Assembly (NCBI GenBank): GCA_900549475.1
Contig: UROF01000029.1
Coordinates: 1-33,241 of the forward strand
Direction: 5' to 3'
DNA: 33,241 nt
Origin: an uncultured Eubacteriales bacterium
Lineage (GTDB): Bacteria; Bacillota; Clostridia; Oscillospirales; Oscillospiraceae
The translations under genes were made by a program, and so were the position numbers. The notes beneath the pieces were generated by a model that was given only the letters and a program-made list of their open reading frames with translations, searched no databases and had not been told where the DNA came from. Below, one piece after another: positions 14,319 through 21,701 of this stretch (position 1 is its first letter; the number at the start of each line of letters is the position of its first letter).

Positions 14319-16763
14319 TTGGGTAGTATTGTGAACAAATATAAAGTAAATGAGCTGGCGAAGGACTTCGGCCTGCAGACCCGGGAGATCATTGATATCC
14401 TGGGCCAGTATTTCGACGTTCCCAAAAAGTCCGGACAGAACCTGGACGAGCGGGAATTGACCGTGGTGTTTGAGCACCTGACCCAGCATAACCAGGTTTC
14501 CGGGCTCCAGGCTATTTTTGCCGATACGGCGGAGAAGTCTGCCCAGACTGCCGCTCCGGCGGCCCAGACTCCCGCTCCTGCGCCGCAGCAGCAGCGTCAG
14601 GGCGGCCAGGATCAGCAGCGCCAGGAGCGTCAGAATCAGAATAACAACGCGCAGCAGCGCTCTCAGCAGCAGGCACCCCATGCCGCGCCGCAGCAGCAGC
14701 GTCCCCAGCAGGGCGGCCACAGCGCCCCCGCTCCTCAGCCCCAGGTGCAGACCCAGCCGGTGTCCAAGGTCCCCAAGACCAAGGTAGTGGATACCCGCAA
14801 GGCCACCAACGTCAACCTGGATAAGTATGATGAAAAGCTCCAGGATCTGGCAGAGCGCAGCAGCGGCGGTATGCGGGGCATGGAGCAGAACAAGGAAAAG
14901 TTCCGCAATGCTGGTAAGAAAAAGAGCAACCAGCCTGCTTTCTCCAACAAGCGCAAGCAGGAGGAGGCGGAGAAGCTGCGCCGCCTGCAGCTGGAGATCG
15001 CCAAGAAAACACCTCTCACCGTGAAGATCCCTCCGGAGATCTCTGTGGGTGAGCTGGCCAGCCGGATGAAAAAGACCGGCGCTGAGGTGGTCAAGTGCCT
15101 GATGAAGAACGGCATCATGGCCTCCCTCAGCCAGATCATCGACTTCGACACCGCCGCTATCATCGCTGAGGAGATGGGCTGCAAGGTGGAGCAGGAAGTG
15201 GTGGTCACCATCGAGGAGAAGCTGATCGACGACAGCGAGGATAAGGCCGAGGACCTGGTGCCCCGGGCTCCCGTGGTGGTGGTCATGGGCCACGTTGACC
15301 ACGGCAAGACCTCCCTGCTGGACTATATCCGCAATGCCCATGTGGCCTCCGGCGAGGCCGGCGGCATTACCCAGCATATCGGCGCTTACCAGGTGCAGAT
15401 CAACGGTAAGCCCATTACCTTCCTGGATACCCCCGGCCACGAGGCCTTTACCTCCATGCGTGCCCGCGGCGCCATGGTCACGGATATTGCCATCCTGGTG
15501 GTGGCCGCTGAGGATGGTATCAAGCCTCAGACCGTGGAGTCCATCAACCACGCCAAGGCCGCGAAGATCCCCATTATCGTGGCTATCAACAAGATGGATA
15601 AGCCCGAGGCCAACCCCGACCGGATCAAGCAGCAGCTCACCGAGTATGAGCTGGTAGCCGAGGACTGGGGCGGCGAGACCATTATCTGCCCCATCTCCGC
15701 CAAGACCGGTATGGGCATCGACAACCTGCTGGAGATGGTCACCCTTACCGCTGAGATGGCCGAGCTGAAAGCCAATCCCAACCGTGCCGCCTCCGGTACG
15801 GTCATCGAGGCCCGTCTGGATAAGGGCCGGGGCCCTGTGGCCACCCTCCTGGTCCAGAACGGTACCCTCAAGCAGGGCGATATCATTATCGCCGGCACCG
15901 CTGTGGGCCGTGTCCGGGCCATGGTGGACGACAAGGGCAACCGCCTCACCGAAGCCGGACCCTCTGTGCCTGTGGAGATCACCGGCCTGGGTGAGGTCCC
16001 CGGTGCGGGCAATACCTTCAACGCCGTGGCCGACGAGCGTCTGGCCCGGGAACTGGTGGAGCAGCGCAAGGCCGAGGAAAAGGCCAAGGCAAATGCCCCC
16101 ATCCAGAAGGTCAGCCTGGAGGATCTGTTCAGCCAGATCCAGGCCGGCGAGATGAAAGATCTGAACATCATCGTCAAGGCCGACGTTCAGGGCTCTGCCG
16201 AGGCGGTGAAGAGCAGTCTCGAGAAGCTCTCCAACGACGAAGTTCGTGTCCGGGTCATTCACTCCGGCGTGGGCGCCATCAGCGAGAGCGATGTAATGCT
16301 GGCATCTACCTCCAAGGCCATTATCGTAGGCTTCAACGTGCGGCCTGACGCCGCCGCCCGGGACAGCGCCGCCCGCAGCAATGTGGATATGCGGATGTAC
16401 CGGGTCATCTACGACGCCATCAACGAGGTGGAGGCCGCCATGAAGGGCATGCTGGCCCCCAAGTTCCGGGAAGCTCTTATCGGCCATGCCGAGGTGCGTC
16501 AGACCTACAAGGTCTCCGGTGTGGGCACCATCGCCGGCTGCTACGTCCAGGACGGCAAGATCCAGCGTGGCTGCCAGGTGCGTATCGTCCGGGACGGCGT
16601 GGTCATCCACGAGGGCGAGCTGGCTTCCCTCCAGCGGTTCAAGGACGCCGTCAAGGAGGTTTCCTCCGGTTATGAGTGCGGTATGTCCATTGAGAAGTTT
16701 AACGATATCAAGGAAGGCGACATCATTGAGTGCTTCGTAATGGAGCAGATCGCGGTAGACTGA
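14319..16763 (+). CDS. infB: Translation initiation factor IF-2
   Basis: The protein has about 814 residues. The N-terminal IF2-N fold (VNKYKVNELAKDFGLQTREIIDILGQ) is followed by a Q/A/P-rich linker (about 65-160) and a second IF2-N (TPLTVKIPPEISVGELASRM). The GTPase core has VVMGHVDHGKTSLLDYI (G1), DTPGHEAFTSMRARGA (G3), NKMDKP (G4) and SAKTG (G5). Domains II-IV follow to the end, including VGFNVRPD. It places fMet-tRNA on the 30S subunit. I place the start at TTG 14319, with GGAGG ending 8 bases upstream; a TTG five codons earlier overlaps the ribosome site and the GTG at 14331 is farther away. Confidence 0.97.
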   Translation: MGSIVNKYKVNELAKDFGLQTREIIDILGQYFDVPKKSGQNLDERELTVVFEHLTQHNQVSGLQAIFADTAEKSAQTAAPAAQTPAPAPQQQRQGGQDQQRQERQNQNNNAQQRSQQQAPHAAPQQQRPQQGGHSAPAPQPQVQTQPVSKVPKTKVVDTRKATNVNLDKYDEKLQDLAERSSGGMRGMEQNKEKFRNAGKKKSNQPAFSNKRKQEEAEKLRRLQLEIAKKTPLTVKIPPEISVGELASRMKKTGAEVVKCLMKNGIMASLSQIIDFDTAAIIAEEMGCKVEQEVVVTIEEKLIDDSEDKAEDLVPRAPVVVVMGHVDHGKTSLLDYIRNAHVASGEAGGITQHIGAYQVQINGKPITFLDTPGHEAFTSMRARGAMVTDIAILVVAAEDGIKPQTVESINHAKAAKIPIIVAINKMDKPEANPDRIKQQLTEYELVAEDWGGETIICPISAKTGMGIDNLLEMVTLTAEMAELKANPNRAASGTVIEARLDKGRGPVATLLVQNGTLKQGDIIIAGTAVGRVRAMVDDKGNRLTEAGPSVPVEITGLGEVPGAGNTFNAVADERLARELVEQRKAEEKAKANAPIQKVSLEDLFSQIQAGEMKDLNIIVKADVQGSAEAVKSSLEKLSNDEVRVRVIHSGVGAISESDVMLASTSKAIIVGFNVRPDAAARDSAARSNVDMRMYRVIYDAINEVEAAMKGMLAPKFREALIGHAEVRQTYKVSGVGTIAGCYVQDGKIQRGCQVRIVRDGVVIHEGELASLQRFKDAVKEVSSGYECGMSIEKFNDIKEGDIIECFVMEQIAVD

Positions 16764-16804
16764 TCGCCTGACTGACAGTTGATTTTTGTGGCAGAATAGA
16801 CCCC

Positions 16805-16838
16805 AGGGGCGGGCGCGCACGCCCGCCCCTCTTTATTT
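16805..16838 (+). terminator. Strong terminator after infB
   Basis: AGGGGCGGGCG-CGCA-CGCCCGCCCCT is followed by CTTTATTT. It separates infB from the deaminase-rbfA-nrnA group. Confidence 0.85.
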
Positions 16839-16855
16839 ATCAGGAGAGACAGACG

Positions 16856-17284
16856 ATGGACAGATCATGTGATAGCTGGGACAGGCTCTATGCCGCGGCC
16901 CGGGCTGTGCAAAATCACCGGATCATCTCACCATTTGTGGAAGCCGGCGGCGTTGTGGCCGCTGTAGAGACGGTGACAGGCAATATTTATACGGGGATCT
17001 GTGTGGATACGGCCTCTACCCTGGGGATCTGCGCGGAACGCAGTGCCATTTTTCAGATGCTGACCCATGGAGAGCATCGGATAGCCCGTGTGGTGGCTGT
17101 GATGAGAGATGGCAGTGTAGGGACACCCTGTGGTGCATGTCGTGAGTTGATGATGCAGCTGGGACCGGATGCCGGAGATATTCAGATCCTGCTGTCCTAT
17201 CCTGAAAAAGACGTTGTTACCCTGAAAGAATTAACCCCCAGTTGGTGGGGAGAGAGCCGCTATACGCGGAAAGAGGAGGAATGA
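16856..17284 (+). CDS. Cytidine deaminase-family protein
   Basis: This 142-residue zinc deaminase has the metal and proton-shuttle motif CAER (ICAERSAIF, about residues 61-69) and the second zinc site TPCGACRE (about 92-99). Family members deaminate cytidine or deoxycytidine; some short relatives act on blasticidin-like compounds, so the substrate is uncertain. ATG 16856 follows AGGAGAG. It ends 4 bases before rbfA with the ribosome site of rbfA inside its 3' end. Its presence between infB and rbfA, normally adjacent, is unusual, and its codon use is somewhat less GC-rich than infB. Confidence 0.85.
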   Translation: MDRSCDSWDRLYAAARAVQNHRIISPFVEAGGVVAAVETVTGNIYTGICVDTASTLGICAERSAIFQMLTHGEHRIARVVAVMRDGSVGTPCGACRELMMQLGPDAGDIQILLSYPEKDVVTLKELTPSWWGESRYTRKEEE

Positions 17285-17288
17285 ATCA

Positions 17289-17681
17289 ATGGCCAACAAT
17301 CGGATCGGCCGGATCAATGAAGAGATCCAGCGGGAGCTCAGTGCGCTGCTGCGCACCGTGAAAGACCCTCGGCTGCAGGGAGGTCTGCTCACTGTCACCC
17401 ATGTGGATACCACCAGCGACCTGCGGTATGCGAAGATCTATGTCTCTGCTCTGGACAAGAGCAAGGAGAAGGAAATGCTCAAGGGCCTTAAATCCGCCTC
17501 GGGCTATCTGCGCCGGGAACTGGGAGCTGCCCTGCAGCTGCGTTACACCCCGGAGCTGCAGTTTGTAGCGGACGACTCTATTGAGCAGGGGGCCCATATC
17601 CTGGAGATGCTGCGGGACCCCAATGTGGTAAAGCCTGCCAACCCCGCTAACGCTGATATCGTATTGGAAGAAGATGAGTAA
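17289..17681 (+). CDS. rbfA: 30S ribosome-binding factor RbfA
   Basis: This 130-residue KH-fold protein has the family start (RIGRINEEIQRELSALLRTVKDPRL, about 5-29), TVTHVDTTSDLRYAKIYVS (about 35-53) and RYTPELQFVADDSIEQGAHILEML at the end. It is needed for 16S 5' end maturation and cold growth. ATG at 17289, with GAGGAGG upstream inside the deaminase 3' end. Its stop overlaps the nrnA start by 8 bases. Confidence 0.97.
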   Translation: MANNRIGRINEEIQRELSALLRTVKDPRLQGGLLTVTHVDTTSDLRYAKIYVSALDKSKEKEMLKGLKSASGYLRRELGAALQLRYTPELQFVADDSIEQGAHILEMLRDPNVVKPANPANADIVLEEDE

Positions 17682-18636
17682 TAGTATGACTACCAGAGAA
17701 GCTGCCGAAGTGCTGCGGCGGCAGGATAATGTGCTGATCCTGACCCATCGTCGTCCCGATGGCGACACGGTAGGCTGTGCCGTGGCCCTGTGCAGGGCTC
17801 TGCGGCAGCTGGGAAAGACCGCGTGGCTCCTCTCCAATCCGGATATCACCGCCACCAACAGTATCTACGCCCAGGGGCTTTGGGCACCGGCGGATTTTGT
17901 GCCGGAGTTTGTAGTGGCGGTGGATATTGCCTCCCGGGGACTGTTTTTCCCGGGCTCTGAGGGCTATCTGGACAAGGTGGATCTGACCATCGACCACCAC
18001 CCCTCCCAGGAGTTCTTTGCCTCTGAGACATGCCTGGAGGCCGACAAGGCTGCCTGTGGAGAGATCCTGTATGAGATCTGCCGGGAACTGGGGGAGATCA
18101 CGCCGGAAGTGGCCCTGCCCTTGTATGTGGCGGTATCCACAGATACCGGCTGCTTTGTTTATGCCAACACCACCGCCAACACCCATCGGGTGGCGGCGGC
18201 CCTGATGGACACCGGGATCGACTACTTTGCTGTCAACAAGCGCCACTTCCGCACCAAGAGCCGCAAGCGTCTGGCGTTGGAGGCAGACCTGCTGAGCAAT
18301 ATGGAGTTCTTTCACGAGGGAAAGGGCGTATTTATGTCAGTCCCTCTGTCCCTGATGGAGCGGGTCGGAGCCACGGAGAACGACGCCGAGGATCTCAGTG
18401 CCCTGGCCAATCTGGTAGAGGGCGTGGATTGCGGCGCGGTATTGCGGGAACTCAAGCCGGGGGAGTGGAAGCTGTCTCTTCGCACAGGCGCCGAGGGCCG
18501 GGTCAATGCGACAGAAGCCTGCCGCCTGCTGGGCGGCGGCGGCCATGCCATGGCGGCGGGAGCTACGATCAGCGGGACTTTGCCGGAAGTGAAGGAAAAA
18601 GTTCTGGCTGCCATCGACGCTGTAAAGCGCAGTTGA
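17674..18636 (+). CDS. nrnA: DHH-family phosphoesterase, NrnA type
   Basis: This 320-residue protein has the DHH domain with THRRPDGDTVG (residues 24-34), AVDIAS (82-87), DHHPS (107-111) and a further D in STDTGCF at about 153. The DHHA1 domain ends with GGGGHAMAAG (about 288-297). NrnA degrades short RNA oligonucleotides (nanoRNA) and pAp. In Firmicutes it commonly follows rbfA. The start at 17674 overlaps rbfA (ATGAGTAA); MTTREAAEVL four codons later is an alternative. Confidence 0.94.
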   Translation: MSNSMTTREAAEVLRRQDNVLILTHRRPDGDTVGCAVALCRALRQLGKTAWLLSNPDITATNSIYAQGLWAPADFVPEFVVAVDIASRGLFFPGSEGYLDKVDLTIDHHPSQEFFASETCLEADKAACGEILYEICRELGEITPEVALPLYVAVSTDTGCFVYANTTANTHRVAAALMDTGIDYFAVNKRHFRTKSRKRLALEADLLSNMEFFHEGKGVFMSVPLSLMERVGATENDAEDLSALANLVEGVDCGAVLRELKPGEWKLSLRTGAEGRVNATEACRLLGGGGHAMAAGATISGTLPEVKEKVLAAIDAVKRS

Positions 18637-18699
18637 GCGGCTGATAGGGTATGCCAAGGATATTTTTGTAAAAACACAAAAAAATTTCATGCAAAAGGC

Positions 18700-18728
18700 T
18701 TGACAAAACGCCTCTTTTTAGGTATAGT
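18700..18728 (+). promoter_or_regulatory. Strong promoter of the tRNA cluster
   Basis: TTGACA and TATAGT are separated by 17 bases, 30 bases before tRNA-Met, with an A-rich upstream stretch (AAAACACAAAAAAATTTC). Confidence 0.85.
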
Positions 18729-18758
18729 AGTTTCTGCCCGTTTGAACAGGCAACCTAT

Positions 18759-18835
18759 GGCGGCGTAGCTCAGTTGGCCAGAGCATTCGGTTCATACCCG
18801 AAGTGTCACCGGTTCGAATCCAGTCGCCGCTACCA
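18759..18835 (+). tRNA. tRNA-Met (CAT), elongator
   Basis: This 77-base cloverleaf has acceptor GGCGGCG/CGCCGCT with A73 and encoded CCA, anticodon stem TTCGG/CCGAA and loop TTCATAC, so anticodon CAT. The anticodon stem lacks the three G-C pairs of an initiator and position 1 is paired, so it is an elongator. A CAT tRNA read as Ile2 after lysidine modification cannot be excluded from anticodon alone. Confidence 0.93.
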
Positions 18836-18862
18836 TGATCCATGTCATGTGGATCAGCCCTT

Positions 18863-18937
18863 GGCGCGTTGGTCAAGCGGCTAAGACACCGCCCTTTCAC
18901 GGCGGTAACACGGGTTCGATTCCCGTACGCGTCACCA
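18863..18937 (+). tRNA. tRNA-Glu (TTC)
   Basis: This 75-base cloverleaf has acceptor GGCGCGT/ACGCGTC, anticodon stem CCGCC/GGCGG around CTTTCAC (anticodon TTC), T-loop GGTTCGATTCC and encoded CCA. Confidence 0.95.
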
Positions 18938-18966
18938 CGGACGGGAGGAATCGCTCCCGTCTATTT

Positions 18967-19043
18967 GGAGGCTTAGCTCAGCTGGTTAGAGCGCCTGCTT
19001 CACACGCAGGAGGTCACTGGTTCGAGTCCAGCAGTCTCCACCA
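18967..19043 (+). tRNA. tRNA-Val (CAC)
   Basis: This 77-base cloverleaf has acceptor GGAGGCT/AGTCTCC, anticodon stem CCTGC/GCAGG around TTCACAC (anticodon CAC) and encoded CCA. Its 3' end is the probable target of the integrase gene that follows at 19170. Confidence 0.95.
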
Positions 19044-19046
19044 AAA

Positions 19047-19088
19047 GCTCCCTTAGAGCCGCAAGGCTTTGAGGGAGTTTTCTTTTTT
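19047..19088 (+). terminator. tRNA cluster terminator
   Basis: GCTCCCT...AGCC-GCAA-GGCT...AGGGAG is followed by TTTTCTTTTTT. Confidence 0.85.
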
Positions 19089-19169
19089 CTGCTCTGGAGA
19101 AAAAAGAAATGTACGACAGAAATACGACAGTAATGAGGAGGAGGCAGGATCTCCTGCCTCCTCCCCCGC

Positions 19170-20333
19170 CTATGTCTTCTCCCCGGTGATCGCCTTTCGC
19201 AGGGTGTCCACAGTGGTATGATCATAGACGCGTGCCAGCATCTGAGTACCGCAGTGTCCAAGCAGTTTGGCTGCCATGTGTGGCGAGACTCCCTGGGCTA
19301 ACCAGAGTGTCGCCCGGGTATGACGAAGCTCGTGTGGTGTCAGTTTGGGAATGTCGGGATGCGCCTCGATGAGGTCACGCATAAAGGCGTCAAAGACACG
19401 ATGTCCCCAATTGTGGGGCTGATATGGCAGCCCCTCAGGGCTGTGGAAGATATATTCTGTTGTGACAAGTTTCCCCTTATCAGGACTACATCGGGAAGCA
19501 ATTCTGATCGTTCTTGGTTTTTCTGACAGCCGCGTCAAAAGATCCTGATCCACCAGAGGGATCGCCCTCTGTCGGTATTTGTTTTTTAGCCCATTGGACT
19601 CCAGGACCCATTCCTGGTCATCCAGAGATTTATAAGCCACAAGCCCTTGGTTGATAGTCAGAACGCCATGTTCCGTATCCAGGTCTTCCCACCGCAGTCC
19701 TAGGAGCTCTGACCGTGTGATGCCTGTCTCCATCATCAGCATAATCGACAAACCGTTGACGTGCTTTTTTGCAAAGTTGTATACTGTGTCATATTCCTCC
19801 TGCGTGTAAGATCTTTTGGTAGTGACGGTCTCATACTTGGGAAGCCGAATGGATCTTGACGCTGGATTGGACTTACATAGGCCGTTGTCTACGGCTGTCT
19901 GCATGATATAAGCCAAGACCGTGAAATCCTTTTTTACCGTTTCAGGCGAATACTTTTTTGAGGCCTCATTGATGTATTGCTGAACATGCAGAGGCATGAT
20001 CGCATCCAGGGCCATACGGCCAAAGTATGGGATGAGGTGCCGTTGTACAGGCGCATAGTATGTCCCGCTGTAGGTGTTGGCTTTGACAAAAGGTTTTTTG
20101 TAGAGTTCCAGGCATTTGGGAGCCCAAGTGGAAAAAAGGACCCGGGGATGGGTCTCTTCCCCACCACAGAGGAGTTCCAGCTCATACTTTGCCTTGAATT
20201 TTTCCGCTTTTCTCTTGGCATCTCCGCGGCTCTTGGTGCTGTAGAAGGACTTGCGTAGCAGATTGCCGTTGATATCCTTGCCAAGGGTGATTTTATACTC
20301 GTATCGCTTCTTATTTGCAGTTGCTATAGAAAT
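19170..20333 (-). CDS. int: Tyrosine-family site-specific integrase
   Basis: This is a protein of about 387 residues of the Tn916/phage integrase type. The N-terminal arm-binding region (KRYEYKITLGKD) leads to a SAM-like core-binding domain (residues ~70-170) and the catalytic domain with R in GITRSELLGLRWEDL, the HELRHTRATLWL box (H-x-x-R), LLGHCGTQ and the nucleophile Tyr in RVYDHTT. It presumably integrated the element beside tRNA-Val. No ATG, GTG or TTG fits: after AGAAAGGAG the frame reads CGGG then ATT (20331-20333), TCT, ATA. I set the start at ATT; ATA at 20325-20327 is the alternative. Confidence 0.9.
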   Translation of the reverse strand: MSIATANKKRYEYKITLGKDINGNLLRKSFYSTKSRGDAKRKAEKFKAKYELELLCGGEETHPRVLFSTWAPKCLELYKKPFVKANTYSGTYYAPVQRHLIPYFGRMALDAIMPLHVQQYINEASKKYSPETVKKDFTVLAYIMQTAVDNGLCKSNPASRSIRLPKYETVTTKRSYTQEEYDTVYNFAKKHVNGLSIMLMMETGITRSELLGLRWEDLDTEHGVLTINQGLVAYKSLDDQEWVLESNGLKNKYRQRAIPLVDQDLLTRLSEKPRTIRIASRCSPDKGKLVTTEYIFHSPEGLPYQPHNWGHRVFDAFMRDLIEAHPDIPKLTPHELRHTRATLWLAQGVSPHMAAKLLGHCGTQMLARVYDHTTVDTLRKAITGEKT

Positions 20334-20345
20334 CCCGCTCCTTTC

Positions 20346-20380
20346 TAAAAACCGGGAGGAGGGACTAGCCCTCCTCCCAG
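20346..20380 (-). terminator. Hairpin between xis-like gene and integrase
   Basis: On the minus strand, CTGGGAGGAGGG-CTAGT-CCCTCCTCCCGG is followed by TTTTTAG. It ends just before the integrase ribosome site and would stop most transcripts from the xis side. Confidence 0.8.
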
Positions 20381-20385
20381 TCCCT

Positions 20386-20616
20386 TTATGAGGTGATGGA
20401 CACGGTCCCCTTGGTGAGCCACGCGACAAACGTGACAGTCGGGATCTTGTATCCGCTGCGCTCCCCAAGAGCCCAGGAGAATCCAAAGGGACAGCGCCCC
20501 TGATCAATAGAAGCTCGGAGCGCCTCCGGCTTGATGTGCAAGAAGGACGCAGCCTCGTTCACAGGGATGTAAAAAGGATGCTTGGCGCACAGCGCAGAGA
20601 AATTTTGTTCGGTCAT
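20386..20616 (-). CDS. Excisionase-like small DNA-binding protein
   Basis: This 76-residue protein has a helix-turn-helix of the excisionase/MerR-like winged type: PFYIPVNEAASFLHIKPEALRASIDQG, then a wing with GYKIPTVTFVAWL. It starts at 20614-20616 behind GAAGGAGG. Family members bend attachment-site DNA and steer the integrase toward excision. It lies upstream of the integrase on the same strand, with a terminator-like hairpin between them. Confidence 0.8.
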   Translation of the reverse strand: MTEQNFSALCAKHPFYIPVNEAASFLHIKPEALRASIDQGRCPFGFSWALGERSGYKIPTVTFVAWLTKGTVSITS

Positions 20617-20690
20617 TTTATACCTCCTTCAGATAGATTTCATAGGTATAATATACAGCTCAGAAAACGAGATTTAACTGTTTGGGGCGT

Positions 20691-21701
20691 TCATCGCTTT
20701 GGGACAGAGACAACAAAAGCTTGACCACTGGGTTGACGGCAAAGGAACTGGCCGACCTTTAAGTTTCGGATCAGTTGAGACCACTGCGGCGCACTACCCG
20801 CTTCGGCTTGACTGAAAGATTTCGTCAGATGTGGGATATTGGCGTCATCAGGCCGGAAATATGCCTGCAGTGCGGCCTGCCCCAGCGCCGCGGCGGCGGT
20901 CTTTTGGGTGATGTACTGGGAACTGAACCACCCCGCCAGGCCATACTTCCGCCCTTCCCGGAGGATCCGGACGGCCATACTACCCTCCCCCCAGCTGAGG
21001 TTCTGACACTCGTCCAGGAGCAGAATCAGTGGGCACGGCCAATCAGACTGGGAGATACGCTGTGCCCAGACAGCGCCCAAGAGCAGTTCCACCAGCAGGG
21101 AACGGATCCTGGTGTTCAGAATCTGATTGAAGCTCAAAACCGAGAGGCCAGGGGCGGTCAGGTCCAAACTGATGAGTTCCTCTCCGCACCGGACAAGAGC
21201 AGCCAGCAAATCCAGAGGCTCCAGCGCAGCGGCCAGGCCGGCATTGGGCCTCTCCTTTTGCCTCGCGAAATCGGCCAATCCCCGCAGAGAGGGATGAGCG
21301 GCCGCCTCGAGGTACTCTAACGCGGCTGTTTGCAGTGACAGGCTGGCCCTGGCCCCGATCCTGGACACGTTGTGGATGGCAGTGAGCAGACGTTGGGCAG
21401 CGACCTGGGGACTGCTATCGTCCCCGTGTGCCAGTGGGTTGAACCGGAAATCCGGGTGGGACACATCCAAGCGGCGGAAAGGAATCCCTTCCGGAGGGCG
21501 GTATCCAGGAAAGTCGCCGGAGTAGTCCAGTACCAGGCAAATGACCCTCTGTTGTGCCGCCTGCTCCAGCAGGCCCTTCAAAAAGTAGGATTTGCCGCTG
21601 CCGCTCCGCCCGGAAACCGCAATGTGGGGATTGTCCGCTCCGGACCAGATGACTGGCGCACCGGCCCGGGTGCGGCCAAGCGTCAGGTGCAGATCAGTCA
21701 T
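20691..21701 (-). CDS. HerA/FtsK-like P-loop ATPase (possible coupling protein)
   Basis: This 336-residue protein has Walker A GRSGSGKS at residues 31-38, LDYSGDFPGY at 58-67 (typical of the HerA/VirB4/TcpA superfamily), Walker B LILLLDE at 225-231 and a QYITQKT sensor-like segment near 260. No membrane segment is visible. Such ATPases pump DNA; in small mobilizable elements they may act as coupling proteins that bring the relaxase-DNA complex to a conjugation pore. The start codon overlaps the stop of the 622-residue gene (ATGA), so the two are co-translated and probably form one machine. Confidence 0.8.
   Translation of the reverse strand: MTDLHLTLGRTRAGAPVIWSGADNPHIAVSGRSGSGKSYFLKGLLEQAAQQRVICLVLDYSGDFPGYRPPEGIPFRRLDVSHPDFRFNPLAHGDDSSPQVAAQRLLTAIHNVSRIGARASLSLQTAALEYLEAAAHPSLRGLADFARQKERPNAGLAAALEPLDLLAALVRCGEELISLDLTAPGLSVLSFNQILNTRIRSLLVELLLGAVWAQRISQSDWPCPLILLLDECQNLSWGEGSMAVRILREGRKYGLAGWFSSQYITQKTAAAALGQAALQAYFRPDDANIPHLTKSFSQAEAGSAPQWSQLIRNLKVGQFLCRQPSGQAFVVSVPKR

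Noticed and set aside
14316..16820. 834-residue minus-strand open frame opposite infB
   Set aside because: Shadow frame of GC-rich infB; composition (L, H, G, D) is typical of antisense translation.
18718..19056. Short open frames across the tRNA genes
   Set aside because: They overlap three clear tRNA cloverleaves.
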